DNA from: SAR92 bacterium BACL16 MAG-120619-bin48
Lineage (GTDB): Bacteria; Pseudomonadota; Gammaproteobacteria; Pseudomonadales; Porticoccaceae
Length of the DNA stretch: 64,000 nucleotides
NCBI GenBank assembly: GCA_001438605.1
Contig: LIDE01000012.1
Coordinates: forward strand, 26,001 to 90,000
Reading direction: 5' to 3'
Below, one piece after another: positions 48,867-58,551 of this stretch. A program made the translations under genes and the position numbers. Position 1 is the stretch's first letter. Every line of letters starts with the position of its first letter. The notes below the pieces were generated by a model. That model saw only the letters and a list, made by a program, of their open reading frames with translations, was not told the origin of the DNA and did no database searches.

Positions 48867-49670
48867 ATGGGCGACATGACATCACTTAGCAATCAACCCG
48901 ACGCCATTTGGCAACATATCTATGCCGAAGCACTGACCGCCGCCCAAGATGAACGGCTGTTGGCCAACTTCCTACAAGAGTCTGTCCTCAACCACAGCTC
49001 AATGGCACAGGCACTCAGCCACTACCTCGCGCAGAAACTCGCGAGCAACGCAGTGCCGGTAGCTGTTCTGCAAGAGGTTGCCGCAAGCGCCTTTGCAGAG
49101 CCGAGCATTCTTCACGCTGCCGCCAGTGACATTAAGGCAACCGTCGACCGAGACTCCGCCTGCAACGCCTACTTGACGCCCTTTTTATACTACAAAGGGT
49201 TCCTCGCCCTGCAGTCCTATCGCGTGGCCCACCATTTGTGGCACGCGGGCAGTCATTCACTCGCGCGGCTGTTGCAATACCGTATTTCACTAACCTTTGC
49301 TGTAGACATCCACCCCGCAGCAAAAATCGGTAGCGGCGTGATGATTGATCACGCTACCGGACTAGTAATTGGCGAGACTGCGGTAGTAGAGGACAGCGTT
49401 TCCATCATGCAGTCGGTCACTCTTGGCGGCACGGGAAAGGCCTCCGGCGATCGTCACCCAAAAATTGGCAAAGGCGTCTTAATTGGGCCCGGCGCAAAAA
49501 TCCTCGGCAATATCGTGGTGGGAGAAGGCGCAATGGTTGCCGCCTCGAGCGTTGTTTTAAAAGCCGTACCAGCACATGCAATTGTCGCCGGTGTGCCAGC
49601 GTCGGTTATTGCCGACACACGCTACGACCAGCCCGCACAATCCATGGACCACTACTTTAAGTGCGACTAA
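48867..49670 (+). CDS. cysE: Serine O-acetyltransferase (CysE), copy 1
   Basis: A 267-residue hexapeptide-repeat enzyme acetylating serine for cysteine synthesis. It has the N-terminal helical domain of the E. coli type (about residues 1-140) and a left-handed beta-helix with VDIHPAAKIGSGVMIDHATG, the catalytic Asp-His pair in MIDHATG, and LGGTGKASGDRHPKIG. It starts 6 bases after comF. A second copy lies at 56.9 kb. An ATG at 48876 is an alternative start. Confidence 0.93.
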   Translation: MGDMTSLSNQPDAIWQHIYAEALTAAQDERLLANFLQESVLNHSSMAQALSHYLAQKLASNAVPVAVLQEVAASAFAEPSILHAAASDIKATVDRDSACNAYLTPFLYYKGFLALQSYRVAHHLWHAGSHSLARLLQYRISLTFAVDIHPAAKIGSGVMIDHATGLVIGETAVVEDSVSIMQSVTLGGTGKASGDRHPKIGKGVLIGPGAKILGNIVVGEGAMVAASSVVLKAVPAHAIVAGVPASVIADTRYDQPAQSMDHYFKCD

Positions 49671-49848
49671 AACGATTGTGCAGCGCCACTTAGCAAAAAT
49701 GGGCGGTCGCTGGAATTGCTCAGATTGATCAGGAAATTTGACTACACTTAGAGGCATATAGGGACAACCACAGGACAGTCCCACAAAAAGGCGCGACTGC
49801 GTCTATTTTGGCCACCAATGGATCGGGAAGCGTTTTGCGCTAAATGTT

Positions 49849-51504
49849 ATGAATGTACTCTCAGACAACAATATTTCAGCACTGCTAAATATTATCAAAC
49901 CGTCGCTGGCTGACGAGCTCGCCACGGAGACTCAATGCCCACTGACCGACGTTGCCAGCACTGAAGACTGGATCAGCCAGCTTTCAGCCACTAACTATGC
50001 CGATAACGCCGTCCAGCTCTACCGCGTACTGCCATCGCTGGTTAGGCTGGATACCGACCCCTCCGACAAAATGGCGATTCTCGACAGCTTGGCGCCCACC
50101 GTCGCGCGCTGCGCCGACTGCCTCCTGCAAACGCAGTTGCGTGCGGACTCTGCGAAAGCTATCTCTCTCGGCCAAGCCCTTATGAGGCTGGTTTACGAAG
50201 GCTACAAACTCGTCATTTTTCAGCTCGGAACAGCATTGCAGCGCGACAACCAGCAGCAGACCAAAAAACTGGCCAAGGCCATCTTTAACGCCTGCAACGT
50301 GCTGGCGAAAATCCAGCTCAACAGCCTCAGCCACTATCTTGCGCAACCGCCCTACTTCTGGCGCGAATTGCACTGCCTAAACCTACTCGCAGAAAGGCTC
50401 AATATCCACGACATGGATATCCCATCAGCGACGGGCATCAATACATCCATCAGCAAGGTGTACTTAAAATTGCTGCTGTTTAACTGCACGCGACCCAATC
50501 ACTTTTCTCACTACGAAATGATGTTTGTTTACACCGAACTCGATTTTTGGGCACCACTGGCAGAACTTCAGAAAGGCTCGAAAGGTGGACTTTTTGCCAT
50601 CGACCCATCGAGCAATCGAGGTGCCGTCTACGCTGACGAAATTGACCCCAGCTCACCCTATGTAACATTGGATACATTTAATCTCGTTAAATTTTTGAAC
50701 AGCACCCTCGAAGAAACCAATAGTGCGTTATTTTCCGATCGCGTATCTCGACGCGTCATCAAAGACCTCGTACGTCAGTGGGGAACGAAGATAAAGCGCA
50801 GAGAAACGCACATCAAAGATAAAATCGAAGTGAGCATTGCTAGCGGCTTTACCTCGAGTGTATGCATGCTCTCGAGAACAGATTCTTTTGAAAATTTTCT
50901 TCTTTTATGCGGACAAAAACCCTCTCGAGCCGAGCAGGGCGTGAGAGGTATAAAACGGGTAGACGACGCCTGGGGGACATCCTTCGAAGCAATTGACAGC
51001 CACCCTGCCGATCCCGTTATCTACACACCTACTCGCGCTAAAAAAACCAAACTCAGCCTCATAAGAGGGATGCGCACAGATATTAGTTTGAACGGATGCT
51101 GCATCGAACTACCTCGCGAGGAGTCTGAGCTTAAACCAGGAGAAGTGGTCGCCATACGCGTTAAAGGATCCAGCAAATGGCAAGTCGGTATTATCCGCTG
51201 GAAACACACATCGCCATCACTTACCGCGCTCTGTGGCATTCAATTCCCCTCGCGCTTTTGCGCAGCCGGCGCCATTCAAAGCGGCCCATCGGATGCGCAG
51301 GGTCAGCAGCATTTTGTGCATGGGATACTGCTCTCAAAAAAGAAGGATATGTCAGACCAATTATCGCTGCTCTGCCCGCCTTTGCGCTACCACAAAGGAA
51401 GCAAAATACGCTTGCTCAGCACGCACAAAAAAATGCGTGTCATTCTTGGCGAGGAGCTCGACAGCACTGAACATTTAACACACTTTAAAATAACACCCTG
51501 CTAA
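49849..51504 (+). CDS. PilZ-domain protein with long helical N-terminal region
   Basis: A 551-residue protein. The first ~370 residues are helical and Leu/Ala-rich, with no family I recognise. The C-terminal part (about 395-480) is PilZ-like: RGMRTDISLNGCCIEL, with the D-x-S-x-x-G element of c-di-GMP binders, then AIRVKGSSKWQVGIIRW and a beta-barrel end. The arginines expected just before the DxSxxG are only partly present, so c-di-GMP binding is uncertain. It is followed 49 bases later by a FimX-like c-di-GMP protein, suggesting a common signalling task. No good Shine-Dalgarno is seen. Confidence 0.7.
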   Translation: MNVLSDNNISALLNIIKPSLADELATETQCPLTDVASTEDWISQLSATNYADNAVQLYRVLPSLVRLDTDPSDKMAILDSLAPTVARCADCLLQTQLRADSAKAISLGQALMRLVYEGYKLVIFQLGTALQRDNQQQTKKLAKAIFNACNVLAKIQLNSLSHYLAQPPYFWRELHCLNLLAERLNIHDMDIPSATGINTSISKVYLKLLLFNCTRPNHFSHYEMMFVYTELDFWAPLAELQKGSKGGLFAIDPSSNRGAVYADEIDPSSPYVTLDTFNLVKFLNSTLEETNSALFSDRVSRRVIKDLVRQWGTKIKRRETHIKDKIEVSIASGFTSSVCMLSRTDSFENFLLLCGQKPSRAEQGVRGIKRVDDAWGTSFEAIDSHPADPVIYTPTRAKKTKLSLIRGMRTDISLNGCCIELPREESELKPGEVVAIRVKGSSKWQVGIIRWKHTSPSLTALCGIQFPSRFCAAGAIQSGPSDAQGQQHFVHGILLSKKKDMSDQLSLLCPPLRYHKGSKIRLLSTHKKMRVILGEELDSTEHLTHFKITPC

Positions 51505-51553
51505 CGCGAGGCGGGCATCGCGCGCACTTCAAAACGGGTTCTATAGCCACGGA

Positions 51554-53653
51554 ATGGATACTTTTATGCTCTCGAATGACACACTGAATATTCTTATTGT
51601 CGAGAAATCCCACGACGAAGCAAATCGCTTTATTAGTATTCTGCGCAGCGCCGATTTCAATGTGGACGCCAAGCTAGCAACCAACGAAGAAGAGTTACAA
51701 AAATACATCTCAATGCGCAACTGGGATCTTCTGCTAGCAGCGCTCGGCTATACAACTGTGCCGGTGCAAAATATTTTTCAACGCATTAGACGGGCGGAAA
51801 GAGACGTCTCTGTCATTTTAATTAGTCAACAATACAGCGAAAAAAACCTTATCGAAGGTCTGCGTCTCGGCGCTGTCGATGTGGTTATCGAAGACCAAGA
51901 CCAACACCTTATACAGGTGGTTCAACGCACACTGGCAAGCGTGCACGACCGACGTCAATGTCGCGAGTGGGAGCGTAAGCTCTCCGTTGCAGAAAAGCGC
52001 GCACACCACCTAATGGAGATATCACGTTTTCCTATCGCGATTATCAAAGAAGGGGCCTACGCCTACGCAAATGAGGCCTGCGCCAATATCTTCGGCTTCT
52101 CCGACCCCGACGAAATGCTCTGCCTGCCGATTATCGACAACATAGCGCCCAAGGACCGGGAAAAATTAAAGGCCTACATGGTACCTCTAGAAGCTAACAA
52201 CGACATTGTTCCATTTGAAGCAGCAGCGCAGATACTAGACATTAACAATCGTCAAATAGAATCCTTTCTTCAAATACATCAGATCCAATATGAAGGCGAA
52301 CCAGCACTGCAACTCACGATTAACAAAGACAAACTGTTCGAAGCGCACATGGCCCCCAGTGAAGCCCAAGCCCAGACAGAATACAGCGCAATTCAGCCCC
52401 ATCTGGTCTACGAACTCATCAGCCGAGGCATTAACCGGTCTGCTCAGAACGGCCAAGACGGCATGTTACTGAATATACAGATTGATAACTTTGATCAACT
52501 CAAAGAAGACTTGGGCATCGCCAAAGCTGAAAAGATTGCCCACTCTGTTGTGATGTTTGCCGCCAAATTATTTGACTACAACGTTGACTGTGGGCGAATT
52601 TCTGAAAACTGTTTTATCGTTGTTCTCGCTGAGAGTGACGCTGAAAAAGTGTTAGCGCTCAGCGAAAAAATGTCGCAACAAATAAGCGATGAAGTTTTCG
52701 ATATTGATAATCAAACATTTTCCCTCACCACATCGATTGGCATTACCGTACTCAACGAAAACGTCCCTTCAGTCGAGCGCGCACTCGAGCGCAGCCAAGA
52801 AGCGATAAATGAACTTCGCACTGATGGTGAGCGTGGCAACGGCGCAAAATTTTACGTGCCGGATATTCACTCTGACGATATTTCTAAATCTGAAGCTGTG
52901 ATTATTACCGCAAAAAACTTTTTGTCCAATGGTTCTTTTTCGATCCACTATCAACCCATTGTGCCGTTGATGGACGACAGCCATGGCAAGGAATACTACG
53001 AAATAATTCTCGGCATCGGCAGTGACGTTCCAACATCCGAAATACCCAATGACTTTATTAACAATCTCTTTAAATCTGAAATTGCCGCAGAGGTTGACCG
53101 CTGGATTATCGGGCATGCGCTTACCGCTCTGGCAGAGAAACTCAAAAGTCATCCCGAAACACAGCTTTTCGTGAATATCAGCGCACAGTCTTTTACTGAC
53201 GAAGCCTTCATGCCGTGGTTGCAAGAGACTCTAAAGGCGAGCCATCTCTCCCCTAGCGCGCTGATTTTCCAGTTTCGGGAAATTGATGCGGTGCGCCATC
53301 TGAATCAAGCTGCGTCAATCTGCAGACAGATGAAGCAAGCTAACTTTAAGGTGGGAATCAGTAATTTTGGTATCGCCATCAATCCCGCTAAAACCATTGA
53401 AATGATTGCCGCAGATTTTATTAAAATAGACCGTATGATTGCCGAAAAGCTCGAAAAAGGGCCAGAAGGTAAAACAGATTTTCAAAAGCTGATGGGAGCT
53501 ATGACCGGCACTGGCGTGAACACCATCGTTCCCTTTGTTGAACGGGCCTCAATTATCCCTACCCTCTGGCAGCAGGGTGTGCAGTATATTCAAGGCCACT
53601 ATATTAAAAAGCCGTCCCCCGACATGGACTTTGACTTCTCTGAGGGCACTTAA
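51554..53653 (+). CDS. FimX-like degenerate GGDEF/EAL protein
   Basis: A 699-residue cytoplasmic protein with the layout of Pseudomonas FimX (691 residues). A REC-like domain (about 11-130) has Ala63 where the phosphoacceptor Asp should be. A PAS domain spans about 150-260. The GGDEF-like domain (about 295-435) has the signature replaced by RISENCF (348-354). The EAL-like domain (about 452-690) has YEIIL in place of EAL, and it retains HYQPIVP and the late QGHYIKKPS. Both catalytic sites appear dead, so it probably binds c-di-GMP as an effector. In Pseudomonas fimX is next to serB and controls type IV pilus assembly; the same neighbourhood is present here. Confidence 0.88.
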   Translation: MDTFMLSNDTLNILIVEKSHDEANRFISILRSADFNVDAKLATNEEELQKYISMRNWDLLLAALGYTTVPVQNIFQRIRRAERDVSVILISQQYSEKNLIEGLRLGAVDVVIEDQDQHLIQVVQRTLASVHDRRQCREWERKLSVAEKRAHHLMEISRFPIAIIKEGAYAYANEACANIFGFSDPDEMLCLPIIDNIAPKDREKLKAYMVPLEANNDIVPFEAAAQILDINNRQIESFLQIHQIQYEGEPALQLTINKDKLFEAHMAPSEAQAQTEYSAIQPHLVYELISRGINRSAQNGQDGMLLNIQIDNFDQLKEDLGIAKAEKIAHSVVMFAAKLFDYNVDCGRISENCFIVVLAESDAEKVLALSEKMSQQISDEVFDIDNQTFSLTTSIGITVLNENVPSVERALERSQEAINELRTDGERGNGAKFYVPDIHSDDISKSEAVIITAKNFLSNGSFSIHYQPIVPLMDDSHGKEYYEIILGIGSDVPTSEIPNDFINNLFKSEIAAEVDRWIIGHALTALAEKLKSHPETQLFVNISAQSFTDEAFMPWLQETLKASHLSPSALIFQFREIDAVRHLNQAASICRQMKQANFKVGISNFGIAINPAKTIEMIAADFIKIDRMIAEKLEKGPEGKTDFQKLMGAMTGTGVNTIVPFVERASIIPTLWQQGVQYIQGHYIKKPSPDMDFDFSEGT

Positions 53654-53738
53654 TATGGCTTTGCTAAAAAAGTGTCTAGTGCAGTAATTTTTTGGCGGCG
53701 GTGACCTGTCCACAGACACCGCTCTCGTGCCCACCCCG

Positions 53739-54992
53739 CTAGTCGAGCAACCGCGTGTCCTTGTCGCTGTAGCCCAACAAATAGAGAATACCATCCAGCC
53801 CCAAATTTGAAATAGACTGCTTAGCAGAGGCTTTTACCAGCGGTTTAGCGCGGAACGCAATACCAAGACCAGCAATGCTCAGCATAGGTAAATCATTGGC
53901 GCCATCGCCAACAGCAATGACCTGCTCAAGTCTGAGACCTTCCTGCGCCGCAATCTGACGCAGCAATTCCGCCTTGCGCTGCCCATCAATAATATCGCCG
54001 GTAACACGCCCCGTCACATAGCCATTTTCGATATCCAATTGATTGGCATAAACATAATCAACACCCAAACGCTTCTGTAAATGTTGGCCGAAAAAAGTAA
54101 AGCCTCCGGAAACAATCGCCGTTTTGTAACCCAGTTTCCTGAGGGTTGAAATAAGATGCTCGGCGCCTTCGTTGAGCACCAGGCGCTCGGCAACTGATTG
54201 TAAAACGTCGGCACTAAGGCCCTTAAGAAGGCCAACTCGCTGGGTAAAGCTCTGTTTAAAATCGAGCTCGCCCTGCATCGCCGCCTCGGTTATCGCGGCT
54301 ACCTGTTCACCCACACCAGCCTCATAGGCAAGCTCATCGATAACCTCTGCATCGATCAGGGTTGAGTCCATATCGAATACCACGAGCCGTCGGTTGCGAC
54401 GGAAAATAGTATCCTCTTGATAGGCGATATCAATTTCATAGCGACTCGAGAGCTCAAGCAATTCACTTTTAAACTGCACGGCATCTGTGGGCTCGCCGCG
54501 CACGGAGAACTCAACACAGGCACGTCCCAGCTGATGGGTTTCATCCAAGCGCACACGCCCCGACAAGCGGACAATTTTATCGATGTTTAAGCCGTGGTCG
54601 CTGATGACTTTGGTCACCGCCGCCAAATGGTCCGCGTCTATTTTGCGCGCCAGTAGGGTGACGATGTAGCGAGACTTGCCCTGCTGCTCAACCCAATGTT
54701 GATAATCGGCCTCTGAAATTGGCTGAAATCGGGTATGCATGCCCAGCGCTAACAGCTCTGACTGCACTTGACTAGTCATCTCAGCGGTTTCAGAGCTCTG
54801 CGGCACGGCCGCTAAAATCCCTAAATTGAGTTGATCGTGTATCACGGCTTGGCCGATATCTAAGACGGTTACCGCAAAGCGGGACAACACCGCGGTCACC
54901 GCACTGGTGACGCCGGGCTTGTCATGCCCCGAAACATTTATCAGTAATATGTCTTTCACAGATTTGGACCATTGTCGTTTTGAGGTCGCCAT
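53739..54992 (-). CDS. serB: Phosphoserine phosphatase with N-terminal ACT domains
   Basis: A 417-residue HAD phosphatase, the last step of serine synthesis. ACT-type regulatory domains occupy about residues 10-170 (LLINVSGHDKPGVTSAV). The HAD motifs are VFDMDSTLID (nucleophile and acid/base Asp), AIVSGGFTFF and VGDGANDLPML. The open frame extends to 55031, but the ATG at 54992 gives the usual N-terminus. It converges on the FimX-like gene and is divergent from the AhpA-type gene. Confidence 0.95.
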   Translation of the reverse strand: MATSKRQWSKSVKDILLINVSGHDKPGVTSAVTAVLSRFAVTVLDIGQAVIHDQLNLGILAAVPQSSETAEMTSQVQSELLALGMHTRFQPISEADYQHWVEQQGKSRYIVTLLARKIDADHLAAVTKVISDHGLNIDKIVRLSGRVRLDETHQLGRACVEFSVRGEPTDAVQFKSELLELSSRYEIDIAYQEDTIFRRNRRLVVFDMDSTLIDAEVIDELAYEAGVGEQVAAITEAAMQGELDFKQSFTQRVGLLKGLSADVLQSVAERLVLNEGAEHLISTLRKLGYKTAIVSGGFTFFGQHLQKRLGVDYVYANQLDIENGYVTGRVTGDIIDGQRKAELLRQIAAQEGLRLEQVIAVGDGANDLPMLSIAGLGIAFRAKPLVKASAKQSISNLGLDGILYLLGYSDKDTRLLD

Positions 54993-55066
54993 TATATAAA
55001 AGCTGGAGGAATAGGATAGAATACGCAGCAATTAAATTTTAATCGGGCAAGACACAAGGACTCGGA

Positions 55067-56266
55067 ATGCACCGCCACTATTCCATGGCTCAAAAACTAC
55101 CCGCCGCAGTACTGTCAATATGCCTACTGCTAGGCCTCGTTAGCTGGGCGCTGCTGCACTCCTACGCGAATGACATTAGCCAGCAAACTATCCAAGAGAA
55201 AGGCGATATCACCATCAATCAATTGATGGAGCTGGTTCGAACACCCCTATTTAACAACGATACCATTAGTATTCAGGTAGCACTTCAGAATGTCACAAAA
55301 GATGATTTAATCATCAGCGCCAGCGTCTATGGCGTCGACAACCAGTTGATCGCGCAAAGTAAGAACACCCCCGCTGACAAGACAGTGGTCAATAATTTCA
55401 GCCGCGACATCATGTTGCAAGACACTCAAGCGGGCAAAATTCTACTGACCGTCAATAGCCAAGCGATACAAGCGCGCCAGAATGCAGCTGTAACAGGATG
55501 CTTAGTGTTGTGGTTATTGTTCACCGCAGCCTGCACCTACGGCTGTCACGTATTTGCGGAACAGCTGTCGCGGCGCATTCGCCTATTGATCAATCGACTG
55601 CCCGGCAATTCAGAAACCTTTGGCGACGAGATAGCGGCGCTTGAGCTGCGCCTGCAACCGCTATTGTCGCGACGCACCGATGAAGGATTGGCAGACACAG
55701 ACTACTACTGCTCACTGATTACCGCGACCATTAAAAATCGACAGCGACTAGACAGCCAGCTCAATCGTCAAAATTTGACGCTGCTCTTTGAAAAAATTGA
55801 CTACTGCACACTGCGCACGCTGGAACTCTACGGCGGACAGCGCATTGAAGGCAGTGAAGGTGCCATACACTTTTATATTCGCTCAACCCAGCTCTCAAAA
55901 CAGCATCTGCTAGTGTGTCTGATGGCGGTCTACTCCCTGCAACAACTTCTTGAGCGGCTGTCTAAGGCCCTTGGCATTGACTTGGAAATTGCTTGGACAG
56001 TGTGCAGCAAGGCGCTGCCGTCGGCGCCATTATTTCAATATCACGAGGGATTGGATGAATTGAAGCAGCAAGCTATGGTGATGGCCACACAACTGCAAGA
56101 AGGAACTATCGGCATGCATTCATTGGAATTCGACATTGATCAACTCTCGTCGATCGCCCGATTCTTGCCCTTCGATGACCACTTTTTTGTTCTGCAGGGC
56201 TTTCCCGAAGGACGCCAGTTACTGTTAGAAAAGCAAATTCAGCACTTGGTTGGCATTTGTTTATAA
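55067..56266 (+). CDS. AhpA/YtjB-family membrane protein
   Basis: A 399-residue protein with an N-terminal helix (about residues 11-29), a periplasmic segment of about 110 residues, a second helix (about 143-164), and a cytoplasmic domain of about 230 residues with no recognised catalytic motif. It is divergent from serB, as ytjB (smp) in E. coli and PA4961 in Pseudomonas. Function is not established. AAGGA lies six bases before the ATG. Confidence 0.78.
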   Translation: MHRHYSMAQKLPAAVLSICLLLGLVSWALLHSYANDISQQTIQEKGDITINQLMELVRTPLFNNDTISIQVALQNVTKDDLIISASVYGVDNQLIAQSKNTPADKTVVNNFSRDIMLQDTQAGKILLTVNSQAIQARQNAAVTGCLVLWLLFTAACTYGCHVFAEQLSRRIRLLINRLPGNSETFGDEIAALELRLQPLLSRRTDEGLADTDYYCSLITATIKNRQRLDSQLNRQNLTLLFEKIDYCTLRTLELYGGQRIEGSEGAIHFYIRSTQLSKQHLLVCLMAVYSLQQLLERLSKALGIDLEIAWTVCSKALPSAPLFQYHEGLDELKQQAMVMATQLQEGTIGMHSLEFDIDQLSSIARFLPFDDHFFVLQGFPEGRQLLLEKQIQHLVGICL

Positions 56267-56303
56267 CAGATTAATAAGAGTTATCTTCGAAAGAAGCTAG
56301 TAC

Positions 56304-56828
56304 TCACTCCAGAGATAAATGAGAAGTATCAACCTGCACTGCATCTGTGGCATCAACTTCCTGAGGTTTAATAATCTCGCTGCCAATCGGCTCGAGCGAT
56401 AAATGATCAACGGGGATATTGCCAACGGGCTGCGCTGTCTCGACTGCGGGTAGGACATTTGTACCCAGAGGCGCGAGTGAGAATTTGCTGGATGAACTGG
56501 GGCTAGGGATGCTGGGGTTAGCGGGACTGGTGCTGGCCGATATATCCGCTGGCTCACGACAACTCTCCACGACCCGCGCCTGCGCCCCGGCATCGAAAAG
56601 ACGCTGATAAATTCGCTGCGCTGTCAGCTTGTCGATATTTCGCTTAACGTATACCACAGACCCTGAAAACAGCTTGTCGACCGCAGCGTCGTTCAAGGAA
56701 AAACTTGTCGCGACGCGCCGCTTGACCTCGTCTGTAGTGGCGCCGTCAAGGATATCGCCACGAAATACAACATCGAAAGTGGCACTCTCTGGCCCACTAC
56801 TGGATTCTTCTGGCGTCTCATCAACCAT
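56304..56828 (-). CDS. Small protein with folded N-terminus and repeat tail, unknown function
   Basis: A 174-residue soluble protein. Residues about 18-95 form an alpha/beta domain (FDVVFRGDILDGATTDEVKRR, VVYVKRNIDKLTAQRIYQ, FDAGAQARVV) seen in many proteobacterial proteins as a small signal-like module. A Ser/Pro linker follows, then two 27-28-residue repeats beginning FSLAPLG and LSLEPIG, and the protein ends with the first four residues of a third (LSLE). A perfect AGGAGG precedes the ATG. No function can be assigned. Confidence 0.75.
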   Translation of the reverse strand: MVDETPEESSSGPESATFDVVFRGDILDGATTDEVKRRVATSFSLNDAAVDKLFSGSVVYVKRNIDKLTAQRIYQRLFDAGAQARVVESCREPADISASTSPANPSIPSPSSSSKFSLAPLGTNVLPAVETAQPVGNIPVDHLSLEPIGSEIIKPQEVDATDAVQVDTSHLSLE

Positions 56829-56912
56829 AAGCGACCTCCTAGTCTTTCACTCACATGATCATTGTAGTGTAGCCGCCGTACTGCGCATGTCTAATGCCAA
56901 GCGGCGACCCTG

Positions 56913-57710
56913 CTAACTGCCGCTCAAATGCTGATCCATTTCAAGTGCCGGCTGATCTTCAACAGGTGTGCCAATAATCCGCGCGGGAACACCTGCAACA
57001 GTAACGTGGGCTGGCACCGACTCGAGCACTAAGCTTCCCGCGCCGACCTTCACGCCATCGCCGACAGAAATGTTACCCAAAATTTTAGCCCCAGCTGAAA
57101 TCAGGACGCCGTTGCCGATTGTCGGGTGCCGGCTGCCACTCGCGCAGCCACTGCCGCCCAGCGTGACCGAATGCAGAATCGAAACATTATTGCCAACAAT
57201 GGCTGTCTCTCCAATGACGACGCCAGTGGCATGGTCAATCATAATGCCTGAACCCAAGCGCGCACCCGGGTGAATATCGACAGTGAACACAGCAGAAATC
57301 TTGCTTTGAAAAAACAGCGCTAGCATCTTGCGCTCTTGCAGCCACAGCCAGTGGGCCACGCGATACAGTTGTAGCGCCTGAAAGCCTTTAAAGTAGAGCA
57401 TCGGCATAAAATGCGTCTGACAGGCGGGGTCGCGTTCGAAACAGGCGAGGATATCGCTGCGCACAGCGTCTAAAATGGTTGGCTCTTGGGCCAACGCATC
57501 CGCGATAACAGTACTGATAACACCCTCAGAGAGCATAGTGTCGCCCAACTGCTCCGCCAAATTAGCACTCAACGCCTGCGCAAGACTGGGGTGCTGTAAA
57601 ATGGCGGCATTAAAAAATGCTGCCATGATCGGTTCGCGCTCTGCCGCGTTTTGCGCTTCAGTTCGGATCAATTGCCACAGTGGGTCTGGCTCGAGCATCT
57701 TTTGTTCCAT
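56913..57710 (-). CDS. cysE: Serine O-acetyltransferase (CysE), copy 2
   Basis: A 265-residue paralogue of the enzyme at 48.9 kb, with the same layout: helical N-terminal domain, then a hexapeptide beta-helix with VDIHPGARLGSGIMIDHATG and LGGSGCASGSRHPTIG. The catalytic Asp and His of MIDHATG are present. The C-terminus (EMDQHLSGS) differs from copy 1, and this tail is where cysteine feedback inhibition and cysteine synthase binding are determined in the family. It lies 12 bases after an M15 peptidase gene on the same strand. Confidence 0.9.
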   Translation of the reverse strand: MEQKMLEPDPLWQLIRTEAQNAAEREPIMAAFFNAAILQHPSLAQALSANLAEQLGDTMLSEGVISTVIADALAQEPTILDAVRSDILACFERDPACQTHFMPMLYFKGFQALQLYRVAHWLWLQERKMLALFFQSKISAVFTVDIHPGARLGSGIMIDHATGVVIGETAIVGNNVSILHSVTLGGSGCASGSRHPTIGNGVLISAGAKILGNISVGDGVKVGAGSLVLESVPAHVTVAGVPARIIGTPVEDQPALEMDQHLSGS

Positions 57711-57722
57711 CTCTTGTATCGG

Positions 57723-58427
57723 TTAGTCGCGCAACTGAATGTAACGCTGATAGATCTCATCTAAATGCGCCAGCACAACATCGCGCAGCAAAATCTGCGA
57801 ACTTTCTATTCGCTCAGTTATCAATTGCGTGTTCAATTTTGCGGCGAACTGCTCCGCGAGAGGGCGGTAACTAATATGCCAGCGCTCCGGCGCAATACCC
57901 CCCCTATCGAGTGCGTAGGGCCGGTAAAACTCAGCACCTGGCGCCAATAGAGTGTCCAGCCAATTGTGCATCGGCGCAAAAACACCGTCGCCCTCGACTT
58001 CGTCTGGCGTCAGCTGAACGCGGTAATTGCTATCAACCGCCGCTGCATCATAAATATCAAAATCAGTACCCCAGTGATGCCGTGACGTTCCAGGCAGTGC
58101 AGACCAGCGCAAAATCGCCTGCGCCTGCTGCCATTCACTTAATTGACTCAAATCAATAACCGCACCGTCATCATTGTAGACCGGCCGCAACCCCAGCACC
58201 TTATCGTTCCAAATTTTAAGTTGCCGATCAAAACTGCGGAAGCTACTGCAAAGACGCAACTGAAAGCCGTGCTCCGCAGCATGGGAAACCAACCTATTAA
58301 GCGGATCAATAACCTCGCCATGAACCAAAAAAGGCGAGGCGCAACCCTGCCATTCCGCCAGATGCTTTTCTGTGGAGCCGGTTAGGCTGTCTCGATTGAT
58401 CGATAAATGGCTATGATTGACCTGCAT
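57723..58427 (-). CDS. M15-family D-alanyl-D-alanine carboxypeptidase-like peptidase
   Basis: A 234-residue zinc peptidase of the VanY/LAS type. Zinc ligands fit TSRHHWGTDFDIYD (His, Asp) and PERWHISYRPL (second His). The Arg of the substrate site is in CSSFRSFDRQLKIW. No signal peptide is obvious from the ATG at 58427. The frame is open to 58496, and that longer start adds a basic stretch but no clear export signal. It probably trims peptidoglycan peptides or recycles them in the cytoplasm. Confidence 0.82.
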   Translation of the reverse strand: MQVNHSHLSINRDSLTGSTEKHLAEWQGCASPFLVHGEVIDPLNRLVSHAAEHGFQLRLCSSFRSFDRQLKIWNDKVLGLRPVYNDDGAVIDLSQLSEWQQAQAILRWSALPGTSRHHWGTDFDIYDAAAVDSNYRVQLTPDEVEGDGVFAPMHNWLDTLLAPGAEFYRPYALDRGGIAPERWHISYRPLAEQFAAKLNTQLITERIESSQILLRDVVLAHLDEIYQRYIQLRD

Positions 58428-58522
58428 GGCATTGTTTATACTCGCGCGGCGGCCTAGAAGTAAAGGCCGATTTGCCGCAAAATCTGTCCTGCGCATGGAT
58501 AAATATATATTTGTAGTCGGTG

Positions 58523-58551
58523 ATTGAAATATTTCTGCCTGACCTCATCTA
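58523..58551 (+). promoter_or_regulatory. RpoH (sigma-32) type promoter for htpX
   Basis: ATTGAAA (58523-58529) and CCTCATCTA (58543-58551) are separated by 13 bases. This differs by one base in each element from the heat-shock consensus CTTGAAA / CCCCATNTA. It lies about 38 bases upstream of the htpX start. Heat-shock control fits the gene, but the call is by motif only. Confidence 0.55.
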
